IMG/VR virus record: IMGVR_UViG_3300008111_000998
Span: 1-47,005 of that record
Length of the DNA stretch: 47,005 nucleotides
Origin: a virus
Strand: one strand, 5' to 3'
The notes under the pieces were generated by a model. The model ran no database searches and was not told the DNA's origin. It saw only the letters and a list, made by a program, of their open reading frames with translations. Below are positions 1 to 7,713 of the stretch, one piece after another; within the stretch, counting starts at the first letter, position 1; each line of letters starts with the position of its first letter. Both the position numbers and the translations under genes were made by a program.

Positions 1-207
1 GCTATTATCGAAGAGTTCCGAAGATATTTTGATACCATTATTGGTACTCGTGGCAATACTGGTAAGAAAATGACTAATTCGTCGGCTAATTATACCAAAT
101 TCTTTGACGAAGTAGATACAGAGACTGTACAATCTGAACACAGTGATGAATTCACTGACGAGGAAGAATCAAAATTAAACCAGCTAGAATCACAGGTAAA
201 AGAATGA
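1..207 (+). CDS. C-terminal fragment of an unidentified phage protein (5' end outside window)
   Basis: An open frame runs from the first base to TGA at 205-207 and gives the last 68 residues of a protein. The tail is acidic and polar, rich in Glu, Asp, Ser and Thr, and ends SQVKE. The next gene starts inside its last codons (ATG at 204), which is the ATGA coupling seen through the rest of the plus-strand block, so the fragment is very likely a real gene end. No domain is recognisable in this piece. Confidence 0.7.
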   Translation, partial: AIIEEFRRYFDTIIGTRGNTGKKMTNSSANYTKFFDEVDTETVQSEHSDEFTDEEESKLNQLESQVKE

Positions 208-464
208 CATTGCCCGATGAACGGTATCGTTCCGTAGTACAAACTAGAAGATTTTTGTTGGATCTTTGTAATCCACAGCACACTCCACGAGTTCCAAAAA
301 TTATAAGAGAACATGCACGAGCTATGTTGCGTCATTACCCAAGTGACTGGGATATGACTCGTGCCGCAGAAGGTGCTCCAGATGTGTTCCAAGAACGTAT
401 GGAAGCAGTAACAAGACTTATGAAACAGTACGAAAACTCAAAGGCTGAAAAGAATGAAGCGTGA
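204..464 (+). CDS. small BPSL0761-like protein
   Basis: This 86-residue protein opens with LPDERYRSVVQTRRFLLDL and continues with VPKIIREHARAMLRHYPSDW. That pattern (ERxRxVxQTRxFLxxL, then a VPxxxRxxAxxLLRHYP block) matches my recollection of the BPSL0761 family of small bacterial and phage proteins, whose function is unknown. It is predicted to be helical and soluble, with no membrane segment. It overlaps the stop of the preceding gene by 4 bases and the start of the next by 11, so it is probably translated by coupling. The family name is from memory and was not searched. Confidence 0.75.
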   Translation: MTLPDERYRSVVQTRRFLLDLCNPQHTPRVPKIIREHARAMLRHYPSDWDMTRAAEGAPDVFQERMEAVTRLMKQYENSKAEKNEA

Positions 465-972
465 TTATACAGACGGAGAGTTAGACAATGCTGTATTCTT
501 CTTTGGACAAGAAGTAGAACATACCCCAGCATATAATATGAACACATTGTTTGTAGTAGGTGTTCAACCAATTGATGCTATTGAAGGTGCATTGTCTAAT
601 CAAAATATTAAACATATTTTCTTTGGTGCTAATCACAGTTTTAACCCTAGTAATTTTATTGAGCACAAAGAATGGGAAGAGATGATTTTCCATTTTCTAG
701 ATGCAGAATATCTTTGCTCATTAGATATTCCTATAAGTCAAGTTGAAGAATTCCACGAAAGCGGATACTGTGAGTATGATAATTTTATTCCGCAAATTCG
801 TGTGCCAATTCCCTATATTAAATTATGGAATTATAATACAATGCTTAAAATCGATGATAAAGATTTTAAGGCAACTAATCCCGGTGTATGGTCCCACAGT
901 CTACATACACTAATGGATCGCAGTAAGTTCACAGACTGGTTACAATACAAAAATGACAAGGTATTAAAATGA
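454..972 (+). CDS. conserved phage protein of unknown function
   Basis: The protein has 172 residues. It is soluble and has no signal peptide. Recognisable blocks are an early EVEHTPAYNMNTLFVVG segment, HIFFGANHSFNP, and a C-terminal block with IPYIKLWNYNTMLKIDDK and NPGVWSH. Proteins with this layout recur in marine T4-like phages, to my recollection, without an assigned role. The gene overlaps its upstream neighbour by 11 bases and its downstream neighbour by 4. Confidence 0.75.
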   Translation: MKRDYTDGELDNAVFFFGQEVEHTPAYNMNTLFVVGVQPIDAIEGALSNQNIKHIFFGANHSFNPSNFIEHKEWEEMIFHFLDAEYLCSLDIPISQVEEFHESGYCEYDNFIPQIRVPIPYIKLWNYNTMLKIDDKDFKATNPGVWSHSLHTLMDRSKFTDWLQYKNDKVLK

Positions 973-1172
973 AAGAAATCATTGTCAAAGATAGTCCCGG
1001 ATTTCAACTTCGGATTAAAAAATGGGAGTGTGCTAACCCTAAAGGTTTGTTTGCTGTTCATTTTATTCAAGCAACTAAAGACAAAGATGGTAACGTCGAT
1101 AGTGAATCAACATACGAATTCTTCATGGAAGAATCCGATCTTAAATTAGTATCCGAGGCATTAATTAAATGA
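969..1172 (+). CDS. small hypothetical protein
   Basis: This 67-residue soluble protein begins MKEIIVKDSPGFQLRIKKWE. It appears to be mostly beta strand with a C-terminal helix (ESDLKLVSEALIK). It is joined by ATGA overlaps at both ends, which supports real translation within the same transcript. No family is recognised. Confidence 0.6.
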   Translation: MKEIIVKDSPGFQLRIKKWECANPKGLFAVHFIQATKDKDGNVDSESTYEFFMEESDLKLVSEALIK

Positions 1173-1558
1173 TTATTCGGCAAGACGTTCGTCCTAACAA
1201 AATGATTTGGGTCACCTTCCGCAAAGAAGGTATGCACAAGTATCCAGCCGCACTTACAGATCCAGCACTTGCTACAGGTGATGAATATGATGTAAGTTTT
1301 CTAGGATATCCGCATCGTCACATCTTCCACTTTAAAGTGTGGATTGGTGTTACACACGATGATCGTGATATTGAGTTTATTCAGTTTAAACGCTGGTTGG
1401 AAAATCTGTACAGTTCAGGTACACTCCAACTAGACTACAAGAGTTGCGAAATGATGTCAGGCGATTTATACGACAGCATTTCCAATAAGTATCCAGGTCG
1501 TGAGATTTGGATTGAGGTCTCCGAAGACGGAGAAAATGGTTCATTTATTAAGTACTAA
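1169..1558 (+). CDS. hypothetical phage protein
   Basis: The protein has 129 residues. It is soluble and contains the aromatic and His-rich stretch FLGYPHRHIFHFKVWIGV in its middle. The end (PGREIWIEVSEDGENGS) looks like a beta hairpin. The start overlaps the preceding stop by 4 bases. No domain is recognised; the size and position suggest one of the many small conserved proteins of T4-like marine phages. Confidence 0.65.
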   Translation: MIIRQDVRPNKMIWVTFRKEGMHKYPAALTDPALATGDEYDVSFLGYPHRHIFHFKVWIGVTHDDRDIEFIQFKRWLENLYSSGTLQLDYKSCEMMSGDLYDSISNKYPGREIWIEVSEDGENGSFIKY

Positions 1559-1574
1559 CTAGAAAGAGGCTATC

Positions 1575-1850
1575 ATGGCTATTAATTATAAAAACGTTTC
1601 TTACTTTGAAACCCGCCCTGACATTGTAAAGATCTTTGATGATCTAGAAGCGTTCCACAATTTCTGTAAATTTGAAATGTGCGACTTTAACGAGGCTAAT
1701 CTCTACAATAGGAATAGTCAGATCTGGAACAACTACTACTACAGTACTCGTCCAAAGAAACCCTGGAACGGTGAGCGCAAACCACGTGGCGAATACAATC
1801 GCAGTGGTGGTAACAATTACAACAACAATAGAAACTTTAACCGTCAATGA
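1575..1850 (+). CDS. small protein with Arg/Gly/Asn-rich tail
   Basis: The protein has 91 residues. The first 55 or so form an ordinary segment with Cys-containing FCKFEMCDF. From about residue 58 the chain becomes low in complexity and basic, rich in Arg, Gly, Asn and Tyr (KPRGEYNRSGGNNYNNNRN), like disordered RNA-binding tails. A good ribosome site (AAGAGG, 1563-1568) precedes the ATG. The final bases overlap the next gene by 4. A nucleic-acid-binding role is only a guess from composition. Confidence 0.65.
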   Translation: MAINYKNVSYFETRPDIVKIFDDLEAFHNFCKFEMCDFNEANLYNRNSQIWNNYYYSTRPKKPWNGERKPRGEYNRSGGNNYNNNRNFNRQ

Positions 1851-2917
1851 TCTATATTGTTGATTTAGAAGCTGTTGAAACTCGCTACACAGCGCAATGG
1901 AAAGAACATGTACCTAAACTTCTTAAAAAATCTGGACATCAGATTCAAGTTATCTCTGGTCCTGAAGATGTTCCTCGTGCCACTACTCCTGGTGCCTTTC
2001 TCAATTTTGGCGGCACTAATATCTATAAGTCTTGCCAAGTTGAAGAATTTAGTCGCTTATTTACATCCGGATCAGTTAAGCCAGGGGATCATTTTTTGTT
2101 TACTGATGCTTGGCACCCTGGCATCATAAACTTAAAATACATGAGTGAACTGTTGGGTATTCCGGTAGTTACTCATGGATTATGGCATGCTGGCAGTTAT
2201 GATCCTCAAGACTTCCTAGGACGTCTTGTTGGAGATAAGCCTTGGGTTAGAAATGCAGAGAAGAGTTTCTTTCATGCATTTGATCACAACTACTTTGCCA
2301 CTGACTTCCATATTGATATGTTTGCACACAATCTATTAAGCATAGATTTTGACACAGCAAAACTTTCATATATCGATAAAAATAAAATTGTACGCACAGG
2401 ATGGCCTATGGAATATATGGAAGATACACTTACTCCATATAAGAATATGCCCAAGAGAGATCTTATCTTGTTCCCGCATCGTATTGCACCTGAGAAGCAA
2501 GTAGAAATCTTTAGAGATTTAAAACATCATTTGCCGCAATATGAATTCGTAGTTTGTCAGGATCAACAGCTGACAAAAAATGAATATCACAATTTACTAG
2601 GTGAAGCAAAGTTAGTGTTCAGTGCCAACTTACAAGAAACACTAGGTATTAGCTGTTACGAGGGTGCTATCGTTGATGCTATTCCTATGGTGCCCGATAG
2701 ACTATCATACAAAGAAATGTATTACGATACATTTAAGTATCCTAGCAAGTGGACAGAAAACTACGATGCATACACCGTGTACCGTCCGGATCTCTGTCGT
2801 GCTATTATGATCCATATGGATAATTATAAAACTAGATTACCTATGCTTCGTAAACAAACGGGGGATTTACATGAGCAATTCTTCTCAGCCAAAGAATTAT
2901 ACAGACGATTTACTTAA
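1847..2917 (+). CDS. putative GT-B-type glycosyltransferase
   Basis: The protein has 356 residues. The N-terminal half has alternating strands and helices and a segment describing a Rossmann-like fold (FLFTDAWHPGIINLKYMSELLG, read as two parts). The C-terminal half carries a typical GT-B donor-domain layout: LILFPHRIAPEKQ, then VFSANLQETLGISCYEGA and VDAIPMVPDR, with the Glu before GISCYE in the place where retaining GT-B enzymes bind the nucleotide sugar. It probably transfers a sugar in the cytoplasm. Acceptor and donor cannot be told. The last 47 bases overlap the start of the next gene, a longer overlap than elsewhere in this block. Confidence 0.7.
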   Translation: MIYIVDLEAVETRYTAQWKEHVPKLLKKSGHQIQVISGPEDVPRATTPGAFLNFGGTNIYKSCQVEEFSRLFTSGSVKPGDHFLFTDAWHPGIINLKYMSELLGIPVVTHGLWHAGSYDPQDFLGRLVGDKPWVRNAEKSFFHAFDHNYFATDFHIDMFAHNLLSIDFDTAKLSYIDKNKIVRTGWPMEYMEDTLTPYKNMPKRDLILFPHRIAPEKQVEIFRDLKHHLPQYEFVVCQDQQLTKNEYHNLLGEAKLVFSANLQETLGISCYEGAIVDAIPMVPDRLSYKEMYYDTFKYPSKWTENYDAYTVYRPDLCRAIMIHMDNYKTRLPMLRKQTGDLHEQFFSAKELYRRFT

Positions 2918-3263
2918 CGAAGTAATGATCAGTGCCGGTGGCACTGGTGTAGATACAGACAGTGTCACTATTACATTGCCCAGTGATACAATGTCATCTT
3001 ACAGTGGGGGCATTGTTACATTAACAGGTAGTGGTGCAGGTTCTGTTTATACTATTAACACCACTGATACAATAACTTTAACAGACGGTTTTACTAACAT
3101 CTGGACAAATGAACAGAATGAATGGGTAGATAAATTCCCAGAATGGGATAGAATTAAAGATATGTGTAAACAATATCCTAGTTTAGAAATTGCATTACGA
3201 AATTTTGAAACTATCTATAAACTAGTAAAGGACGACTATGATAATCCGACTCCTAAAAAATAA
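2871..3263 (+). CDS. hypothetical protein with beta-rich, fibre-like N-terminus
   Basis: The protein has 130 residues. The first 80 are rich in Thr, Ser and Gly (TDSVTITLPSDTMSSYSGG and GSGAGSVYTINTTDTITLT), as in beta-structured phage fibre or adhesin pieces. The last 45 are a charged helical module (FPEWDRIKDMCKQYPSLEIA). The start at 2871 is supported by a GGGGGA ribosome site at 2860-2866, although it lies inside the previous gene. The helical end resembles in style the end of the protein at 3680-4075, so the two may be related mosaics. Confidence 0.65.
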   Translation: MSNSSQPKNYTDDLLNEVMISAGGTGVDTDSVTITLPSDTMSSYSGGIVTLTGSGAGSVYTINTTDTITLTDGFTNIWTNEQNEWVDKFPEWDRIKDMCKQYPSLEIALRNFETIYKLVKDDYDNPTPKK

Positions 3264-3717
3264 ATTCTTTAGATTTTTAGAACGTAATGATCGCAAAAGA
3301 ATCATTATGGATCGTGTCAGTGAAGAACCGTATCTTGAACGGTACTATGTTTTTCTTAAAGACAGAACATGGTTTCCATTTAACGTGTTTCTACACAAAT
3401 TTCTTAAGTCAGATCCCGATGATGTGCATGACCATCCATGGCCTTACGCTACTCTAATTCTTAAAGGAGGGTACTATGAATGGCTTCCACAGTTTGACAG
3501 TGGAGGTAACAAGATCGCCGAAATGTGTGTATGGAGAGGGCCTGGAAGTTTTCGTATATGTGGTGCTACTAGTTATCATCGTATCGAGCTTGACCCTAGT
3601 GTAGATTGTTGGACTTTGTTTATGCCTGGTCCGCAAAAAAGAGAATGGGGATTTCTCGTAAACAATAAATGGATTCCAAATGGCGACTATTTACAAGAAC
3701 GTAAACTCCGCGGTTAG
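3238..3717 (+). CDS. cupin-like conserved phage protein
   Basis: The protein has 159 residues. The core has DDVHDHPWPYATLILKGGY followed by GPGSFRICGATSYHRIEL and WTLFMPGP. This is a cupin-like arrangement: His-x-His near the start of the barrel, a Gly-turn, and a later His that could complete a metal site. A basic N-terminus (residues 1-22) precedes it. To my recollection similar proteins occur in marine T4-like phages without known substrate. ATG at 3307 is an alternative start. It overlaps the gene before by 26 bases and the one after by 38. Confidence 0.7.
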   Translation: MIIRLLKNKFFRFLERNDRKRIIMDRVSEEPYLERYYVFLKDRTWFPFNVFLHKFLKSDPDDVHDHPWPYATLILKGGYYEWLPQFDSGGNKIAEMCVWRGPGSFRICGATSYHRIELDPSVDCWTLFMPGPQKREWGFLVNNKWIPNGDYLQERKLRG

Positions 3718-4075
3718 TCCAGGCTACGGCGCTGTACCGCCACTAACAGTCGGATATACTACCAATACTACCGCAGGACCGTTTTTAACTACCAACGGTT
3801 CAGGAGCAACTAATTGGGCTACTGTGTCACCTAACTATAACATAAGCGACGGAGTAATGAAGGTAAGCGGAGACCCTGCTACGCTAGAAGTCAAAGGTAA
3901 AATGGTGCTTAACGGACGGGACTTGGAAGAACGGTTAGACACAATCGAAAAAGTCTTGCAGATTCCTGAACGTGATGTTATACTTGAAAAAAATTATCCG
4001 TTACTTAAACAAAAGTACGATGATTACATTAATACACTTTCTAAATATAGAATGTGGGAAGAACTTAAAAAATGA
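3680..4075 (+). CDS. conserved phage protein, fibre-like N-terminus plus helical module
   Basis: The protein has 131 residues. The first half is Gly/Thr/Asn-rich (YTTNTTAGPFLTTNGSGATN). The second half contains LEVKGKMVLNGRDLEERL and a helical end with ERDVILEKNYPLLKQKYDDY. The LEVKGKMVLNG block with a following coiled helix recurs in my memory of marine phage proteins that vary in their N-terminus. A virion-associated role is possible but not shown. It overlaps the previous gene by 38 bases and the next by 4. Confidence 0.65.
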   Translation: MATIYKNVNSAVSPGYGAVPPLTVGYTTNTTAGPFLTTNGSGATNWATVSPNYNISDGVMKVSGDPATLEVKGKMVLNGRDLEERLDTIEKVLQIPERDVILEKNYPLLKQKYDDYINTLSKYRMWEELKK

Positions 4076-4659
4076 AAAAAATACATTACAGTTGGGCACA
4101 GATAGAAGGAGCATGTTTAGACATTGCTCGACAACTATCTAAAGACAACTGGCGTCCAGATTATATAGTAGGTATTAGTCGAGGCGGATTAATACCTGCT
4201 ACATTATTGAGTCACTATATTAATGTGCCAATGAAACCTTTGCAGGTTAGTCTGCGAGACGGTGGCGAGTGTGTTAGCGATTGCAGTATGGCTGAAGATG
4301 CATTTGGATATCCCAGACAAGAAATTCATATTGCAGATGAAACCGACATTGGGGCTGTTTTAGATGCCGCATCAAGTTTGTTAGAAATGCCCGAAGCAAC
4401 GGGATATAAAAATATTCTTGTTGTAGATGATATTAATGATCAAGGCACTACTATTGCATGGATTAAAAAGGACTGGCAATCTAGTTGTTTGCCTGAAGAT
4501 CCAGATTGGCAACATGTTTGGAGTAATAACGTAAGATTTGCTACACTAACTAATAATCTAGCCAGCAATGAAACAGTAGATTATTCTGTTTGGGAAGTTA
4601 ACAAAGCAGAGGATGATTGCTGGCTGGTCTATCCCTGGGAAGAGTATTGGCTAAAATGA
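4072..4659 (+). CDS. type I phosphoribosyltransferase
   Basis: The protein has 195 residues, close to the usual size of type I phosphoribosyltransferases. The PRPP-binding loop is VVDDINDQGTT at residues 117-127, with the expected two acidic residues and TT end. An early DYIVGISRGGLIPATLL segment matches the family's first strand and pyrophosphate loop. Such enzymes use PRPP to salvage a purine or pyrimidine base in the cytoplasm. The base specificity cannot be read; xanthine-guanine-type enzymes are the closest in feel. ATGA overlaps link it to both neighbours. Confidence 0.85.
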   Translation: MKKIHYSWAQIEGACLDIARQLSKDNWRPDYIVGISRGGLIPATLLSHYINVPMKPLQVSLRDGGECVSDCSMAEDAFGYPRQEIHIADETDIGAVLDAASSLLEMPEATGYKNILVVDDINDQGTTIAWIKKDWQSSCLPEDPDWQHVWSNNVRFATLTNNLASNETVDYSVWEVNKAEDDCWLVYPWEEYWLK

Positions 4660-4847
4660 AATTTTTTCTTGGCTTTTTAATAGCTACTGTAATATGGATA
4701 GTAGTTCTAGCGGCTATTCCTATGCCGGAAGAACGGGTTCGTATCTACGATTGCGGAATGGCCGAATGGCATCCTGATATTCCAGAAGATGTAAAAAATG
4801 CCTGTAGGAAACGATTTAAAAATGTACAACCAGGTCCAATAACATGA
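4656..4847 (+). CDS. small single-pass membrane or exported protein
   Basis: The protein has 63 residues starting at the ATG that overlaps the previous stop (ATGA at 4656); an upstream ATG at 4617 in the same frame is inside the previous gene and less likely. Residues 2-20 are strongly hydrophobic (FFLGFLIATVIWIVVLAAI), consistent with a membrane anchor or signal sequence, followed by a short polar domain with two Cys (YDCGMAEWHP and KNACRKRF). Small proteins of this form are frequent in marine phages. The function is unknown. Confidence 0.7.
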   Translation: MKFFLGFLIATVIWIVVLAAIPMPEERVRIYDCGMAEWHPDIPEDVKNACRKRFKNVQPGPIT

Positions 4848-5110
4848 TCAATATTAATCTGAATATTAGGAATCCTTTCAATAGAAACTTTAAACGTTTG
4901 TGGGGGTGTGCTCGTAGCACACCATTCGCACATAAATTTGTTGAGTTTCAACTGTATAAGGATAATAGTATAATATCTATTAATATTAATTGGACATTTA
5001 GACAAGATCATTCGGGACTAAACATTGACATTGGTTTTTTAAGTTACTGTTTTGATTTTAATTTTTACGACAGTCGTCACTGGGATTTTAATAAGGGACA
5101 CTACCAATGA
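4844..5110 (+). CDS. hypothetical phage protein
   Basis: The protein has 88 residues. It starts MININLNIRNPFNRNFKRLW and ends with an aromatic segment (YCFDFNFYDSRHWDF). It is predicted to be beta-rich and soluble. It is coupled by 4-base overlaps to both neighbours. No family is recognised. Confidence 0.6.
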   Translation: MININLNIRNPFNRNFKRLWGCARSTPFAHKFVEFQLYKDNSIISININWTFRQDHSGLNIDIGFLSYCFDFNFYDSRHWDFNKGHYQ

Positions 5111-5922
5111 CTACAATGACTTTATTTCCTGGTCCCAAAATTGGTATTGTAGGCGCAGGATATGTAGGCGGTGCTATTGCTCGAGCTTATAGCGATACTA
5201 TGGCGCAAATAATCTGCGTAGATGCAGACCCTAGCAAATCTACTGGCACATATCAAGATCTTATGGACTGTGAAGCTGTGTTTGTCTGTGTTCCTAGTCC
5301 TAGTAAGCCCAGCGGAGAATGTGATACTAGCATACTCAATTCAGTATTATATCTGCTCAAAGATTATAAAAATCTTATTATCAGTAAAACTACTGCTACT
5401 CCAGACTTTTACCAAAGATCACAAGAAATATATCCTAATCTAGTACATGTTCCAGAATTCCTAACTGCGGCTAATGCATTACACGACTTTCTCACACAAG
5501 AATATGTTATAATTGGTGGATCTGTATTGGCCTATCAAAGAGAAGCAGAAAGAATACTGAAATTTGTACAGCCAATTAAAGCGGCTGCATATACTTCAAT
5601 TGGCGAGGCTGCACTAACAAAATACATAATAAACTCATTTCTTGCTACCAAAGTAGTGTTTATGAATGAAATGTATGAATTAGCAGATAGTTTAGGATTC
5701 GATTGGCGGAAACTGTCTATACTCCTTATGAGTGATTCTAGACTAGGAGGTAGCCATATGATTGTACCAGGTCCAGATGGCCAATTTGGATTTGGTGGAG
5801 CATGTTTTCCCAAAGACACAGAAGCTCTTATTAAATTTGCCGCTAAAAAGAATGTAAACCTAAATACTTTGAAGGCAGCAGTAAAGAAAAACGATCTTTT
5901 GAGGTTGCAAAAACCTAAATAA
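5107..5922 (+). CDS. short UDP-glucose/GDP-mannose dehydrogenase-family protein
   Basis: The protein has 271 residues. The NAD-binding Rossmann motif is GAGYVG (16-21). The catalytic-cysteine motif FGFGGACFPKD is intact, with C233. Family enzymes oxidise the C6 alcohol of a nucleotide sugar to a uronic acid and are usually about 390-450 residues. This one stops soon after the central domain, so the C-terminal UDP-binding domain is missing. A full-length relative is encoded at 30720-31913 on the other strand. It may act on a different substrate or pair with another subunit. A sigma70-like promoter overlaps its 3' end. Confidence 0.8.
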   Translation: MTTMTLFPGPKIGIVGAGYVGGAIARAYSDTMAQIICVDADPSKSTGTYQDLMDCEAVFVCVPSPSKPSGECDTSILNSVLYLLKDYKNLIISKTTATPDFYQRSQEIYPNLVHVPEFLTAANALHDFLTQEYVIIGGSVLAYQREAERILKFVQPIKAAAYTSIGEAALTKYIINSFLATKVVFMNEMYELADSLGFDWRKLSILLMSDSRLGGSHMIVPGPDGQFGFGGACFPKDTEALIKFAAKKNVNLNTLKAAVKKNDLLRLQKPK

Positions 5923-5933
5923 TCGTGTACAAT
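5905..5933 (+). promoter_or_regulatory. sigma70-like promoter before folE
   Basis: TTGCAA (5905-5910), a 17-base spacer and TACAAT (5928-5933) form a good host-type promoter; a second TACAAT follows at 5935-5940. It lies at the end of the dehydrogenase gene and 42 bases before the folE start. A small hairpin (AGGTT/AACCT, 5902-5916) overlaps the -35 box. Confidence 0.55.
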
Positions 5934-5974
5934 GTACAATAGTCATCCACGACAATAACTCGGAGAACAATAAA

Positions 5975-6799
5975 TTGACAAATGATTTTACCCCAGATCC
6001 TGTAATGAATACACCCATTGATCGAAAATTTAAAGCTGACGAATATTTGCCACTGGACAAAAAAGTCTATATTAAAGCCGGCGAGGACATGAGCGACAAG
6101 GGCTACGAAGAAGCATATCTAGCAGACACACTTCGCTTTAAGATGAAACGTGATAAAAAGAGATTCTGGGCAGGTGACAATATCAGTGACTATGTTGACG
6201 AAGAAAAGAAAAATCAACTCATTGACGAAGCAACCGAAGCATTTGAACTAGTGCTTGATCGATTGCTGATCGATCGTGAAAACGATCCTAATTCAAAAGG
6301 CACAGCACGTAGACTTGCCAAGATGTACTTCAACGAAATAATGGCAGGACGATATGAACCAGGACCAGATGCAACCGCATTTCCAAACGATTCGGCAGAC
6401 CGCTATGAGGGTATGCTGGTTGTACGTAGCGAGCTTCGTAGTATGTGTAGTCATCATCATCAGCCTGTTAGTGGTGTTGCCTATATTGGTATTATTGCCG
6501 CTAATAAACTTATTGGCTTATCGAAATATACACGTATCGCACAGTGGTGTGCTAGACGAGGTACTCTCCAGGAGGAACTTTGTAACGACATCGCCCGCGA
6601 GATTAGTAAAGCTACTGACTCAGAGAACGTAGCAGTCTATGTACAAGCTGTGCATGGTTGTTGCGAGAACCGCGGCATTATGGCACACTCGTCATTGACT
6701 CAAACTACTGTATTAAAAGGAACATTTAAAGATGATCCTCATACAAAGAAAGAGTTCTTTGATAATATTAAACTGCAACAAGAGTTTGCACCACGTTAA
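5975..6799 (+). CDS. folE: GTP cyclohydrolase I (FolE)
   Basis: The protein has 274 residues. It opens the GTP ring to make 7,8-dihydroneopterin triphosphate, the first step of both folate and queuosine/7-deazaguanine synthesis. The zinc and catalytic residues are visible: C158-S-H160-H161 and C229 in the VHGC motif, with GLSKYTRIAQ and the RGTLQEEL block between them. Residues 1-80 are a non-catalytic N-terminal extension beyond the usual length of about 190-220. The start is TTG at 5975, with GGAG at 5962-5965 as ribosome site; no ATG fits better. With QueE at 8970 it may feed preQ0-type DNA modification, but QueD and QueC are not in this window. Confidence 0.93.
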   Translation: MTNDFTPDPVMNTPIDRKFKADEYLPLDKKVYIKAGEDMSDKGYEEAYLADTLRFKMKRDKKRFWAGDNISDYVDEEKKNQLIDEATEAFELVLDRLLIDRENDPNSKGTARRLAKMYFNEIMAGRYEPGPDATAFPNDSADRYEGMLVVRSELRSMCSHHHQPVSGVAYIGIIAANKLIGLSKYTRIAQWCARRGTLQEELCNDIAREISKATDSENVAVYVQAVHGCCENRGIMAHSSLTQTTVLKGTFKDDPHTKKEFFDNIKLQQEFAPR

Positions 6800-6808
6800 G
6801 GAGATAAT

Positions 6809-6985
6809 ATGATGGATAAATTTTTTATATGGGTTGGACGTAACAGAAAAGAAATTAGCCTTACAATTGGTGGGCTAAACATACTGTCTGGAATCAGTGC
6901 ATTAGTAAGCGGTAACTATGGACTTGCTATAGTAGGATTTACAATTGGCGGTGCTCTTATTTTTGATGCTTACCGGGGAATTTAA
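6809..6985 (+). CDS. small membrane protein
   Basis: The protein has 58 residues from ATG at 6809 (ATG at 6812 is equally possible). A strong ribosome site, AAGGAG, lies at 6798-6803. After a basic start (VGRNRKE), residues 16-52 are hydrophobic and Gly-rich (SLTIGGLNILSGISALV, then GLAIVGFTIGGALIF), which suggests one or two membrane segments. It lies between folE and the next gene with no gap to spare. The function is unknown. Confidence 0.65.
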   Translation: MMDKFFIWVGRNRKEISLTIGGLNILSGISALVSGNYGLAIVGFTIGGALIFDAYRGI

Positions 6986-7495
6986 ATGAGTCAAGTTTAT
7001 TTAATTAAACCACTTGAAAAGAAAAGCATTGTCTATCATGTAGAAATGTTTCGTGAGAACCCAGATGGTACAGTAAGTTGGTTTAACATTGACGAAACTT
7101 ATCGTTGGGGTCAGGGCTTTATTGAAGCGGATCTTGACTGTAATCTTCCCTGGGATGGTGACAATGTTGCCTATGCCAAACCAGATGTAGGTTGGGGCTG
7201 TGAGTTTGACGACAGCATCAGTGTTGAATGGGAATTCAGCGACGATATTAAAGAATTAGAACAACAAGAACTCAAAGAACTTTACTATGAAGGTGGTGCC
7301 GGTTGGCTCTACGATGGTGAACACGATTGGCAAGAAGAAGACTGTGCTGTTCATATCATTGCACCATACCAAGTTAGTTTATGTGACGAGCTAACAGGCG
7401 AAGTTATTGAAGAAAATGTTAAATTAAAACCTAGACCAAATCCAAGTACATCATGGCCATTTAGTCCAGCATTTCCAAAACCTGAGGAAGAATAA
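6986..7495 (+). CDS. acidic hypothetical phage protein
   Basis: The protein has 169 residues and is strongly acidic. It is rich in Trp (WGQGF, LPWDGD, VGWGCEFDD, GGAGWLYDGEHDW) and ends in a Pro-rich tail (RPNPSTSWPFSPAFPKP). It is probably soluble. It directly follows the small membrane protein and overlaps the next gene by one base (TAATG). No domain is recognised. Confidence 0.6.
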   Translation: MSQVYLIKPLEKKSIVYHVEMFRENPDGTVSWFNIDETYRWGQGFIEADLDCNLPWDGDNVAYAKPDVGWGCEFDDSISVEWEFSDDIKELEQQELKELYYEGGAGWLYDGEHDWQEEDCAVHIIAPYQVSLCDELTGEVIEENVKLKPRPNPSTSWPFSPAFPKPEEE

Positions 7496-7713
7496 TGAAT
7501 ACTGCTAAAGATATAATGGATCAGTTTATCAGTCGTGCAAAGAACTTGCAAGAGTTTACTATTTGCACCAATGTACCGGATAATTTTAGATTTAACGGAG
7601 TCGTACCATTTGATATGCGAATTGAAGACGATACTATCTATGCTAAAGTATGGGCTGTAGAATTTGATGAAGCCGCTAAAAAGTTAGATGATTTTTTAGA
7701 AACATGTAAGTGA
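7495..7713 (+). CDS. small hypothetical protein
   Basis: This 72-residue protein has an N-terminal helix (AKDIMDQFISRAKNL), a strand region with CTNVPDNFRFNG, and a C-terminal helix (EAAKKLDDFLETC). It starts in the TAATG junction with the preceding gene. It is probably a small alpha/beta protein of unknown role. Confidence 0.6.
   Translation: MNTAKDIMDQFISRAKNLQEFTICTNVPDNFRFNGVVPFDMRIEDDTIYAKVWAVEFDEAAKKLDDFLETCK

Noticed and set aside
5975-5980. TTGACA at the folE start as a -35 box
   Set aside because: No -10-like hexamer lies 16-18 bases downstream, and the TTG is the start codon with a GGAG ribosome site at good spacing.
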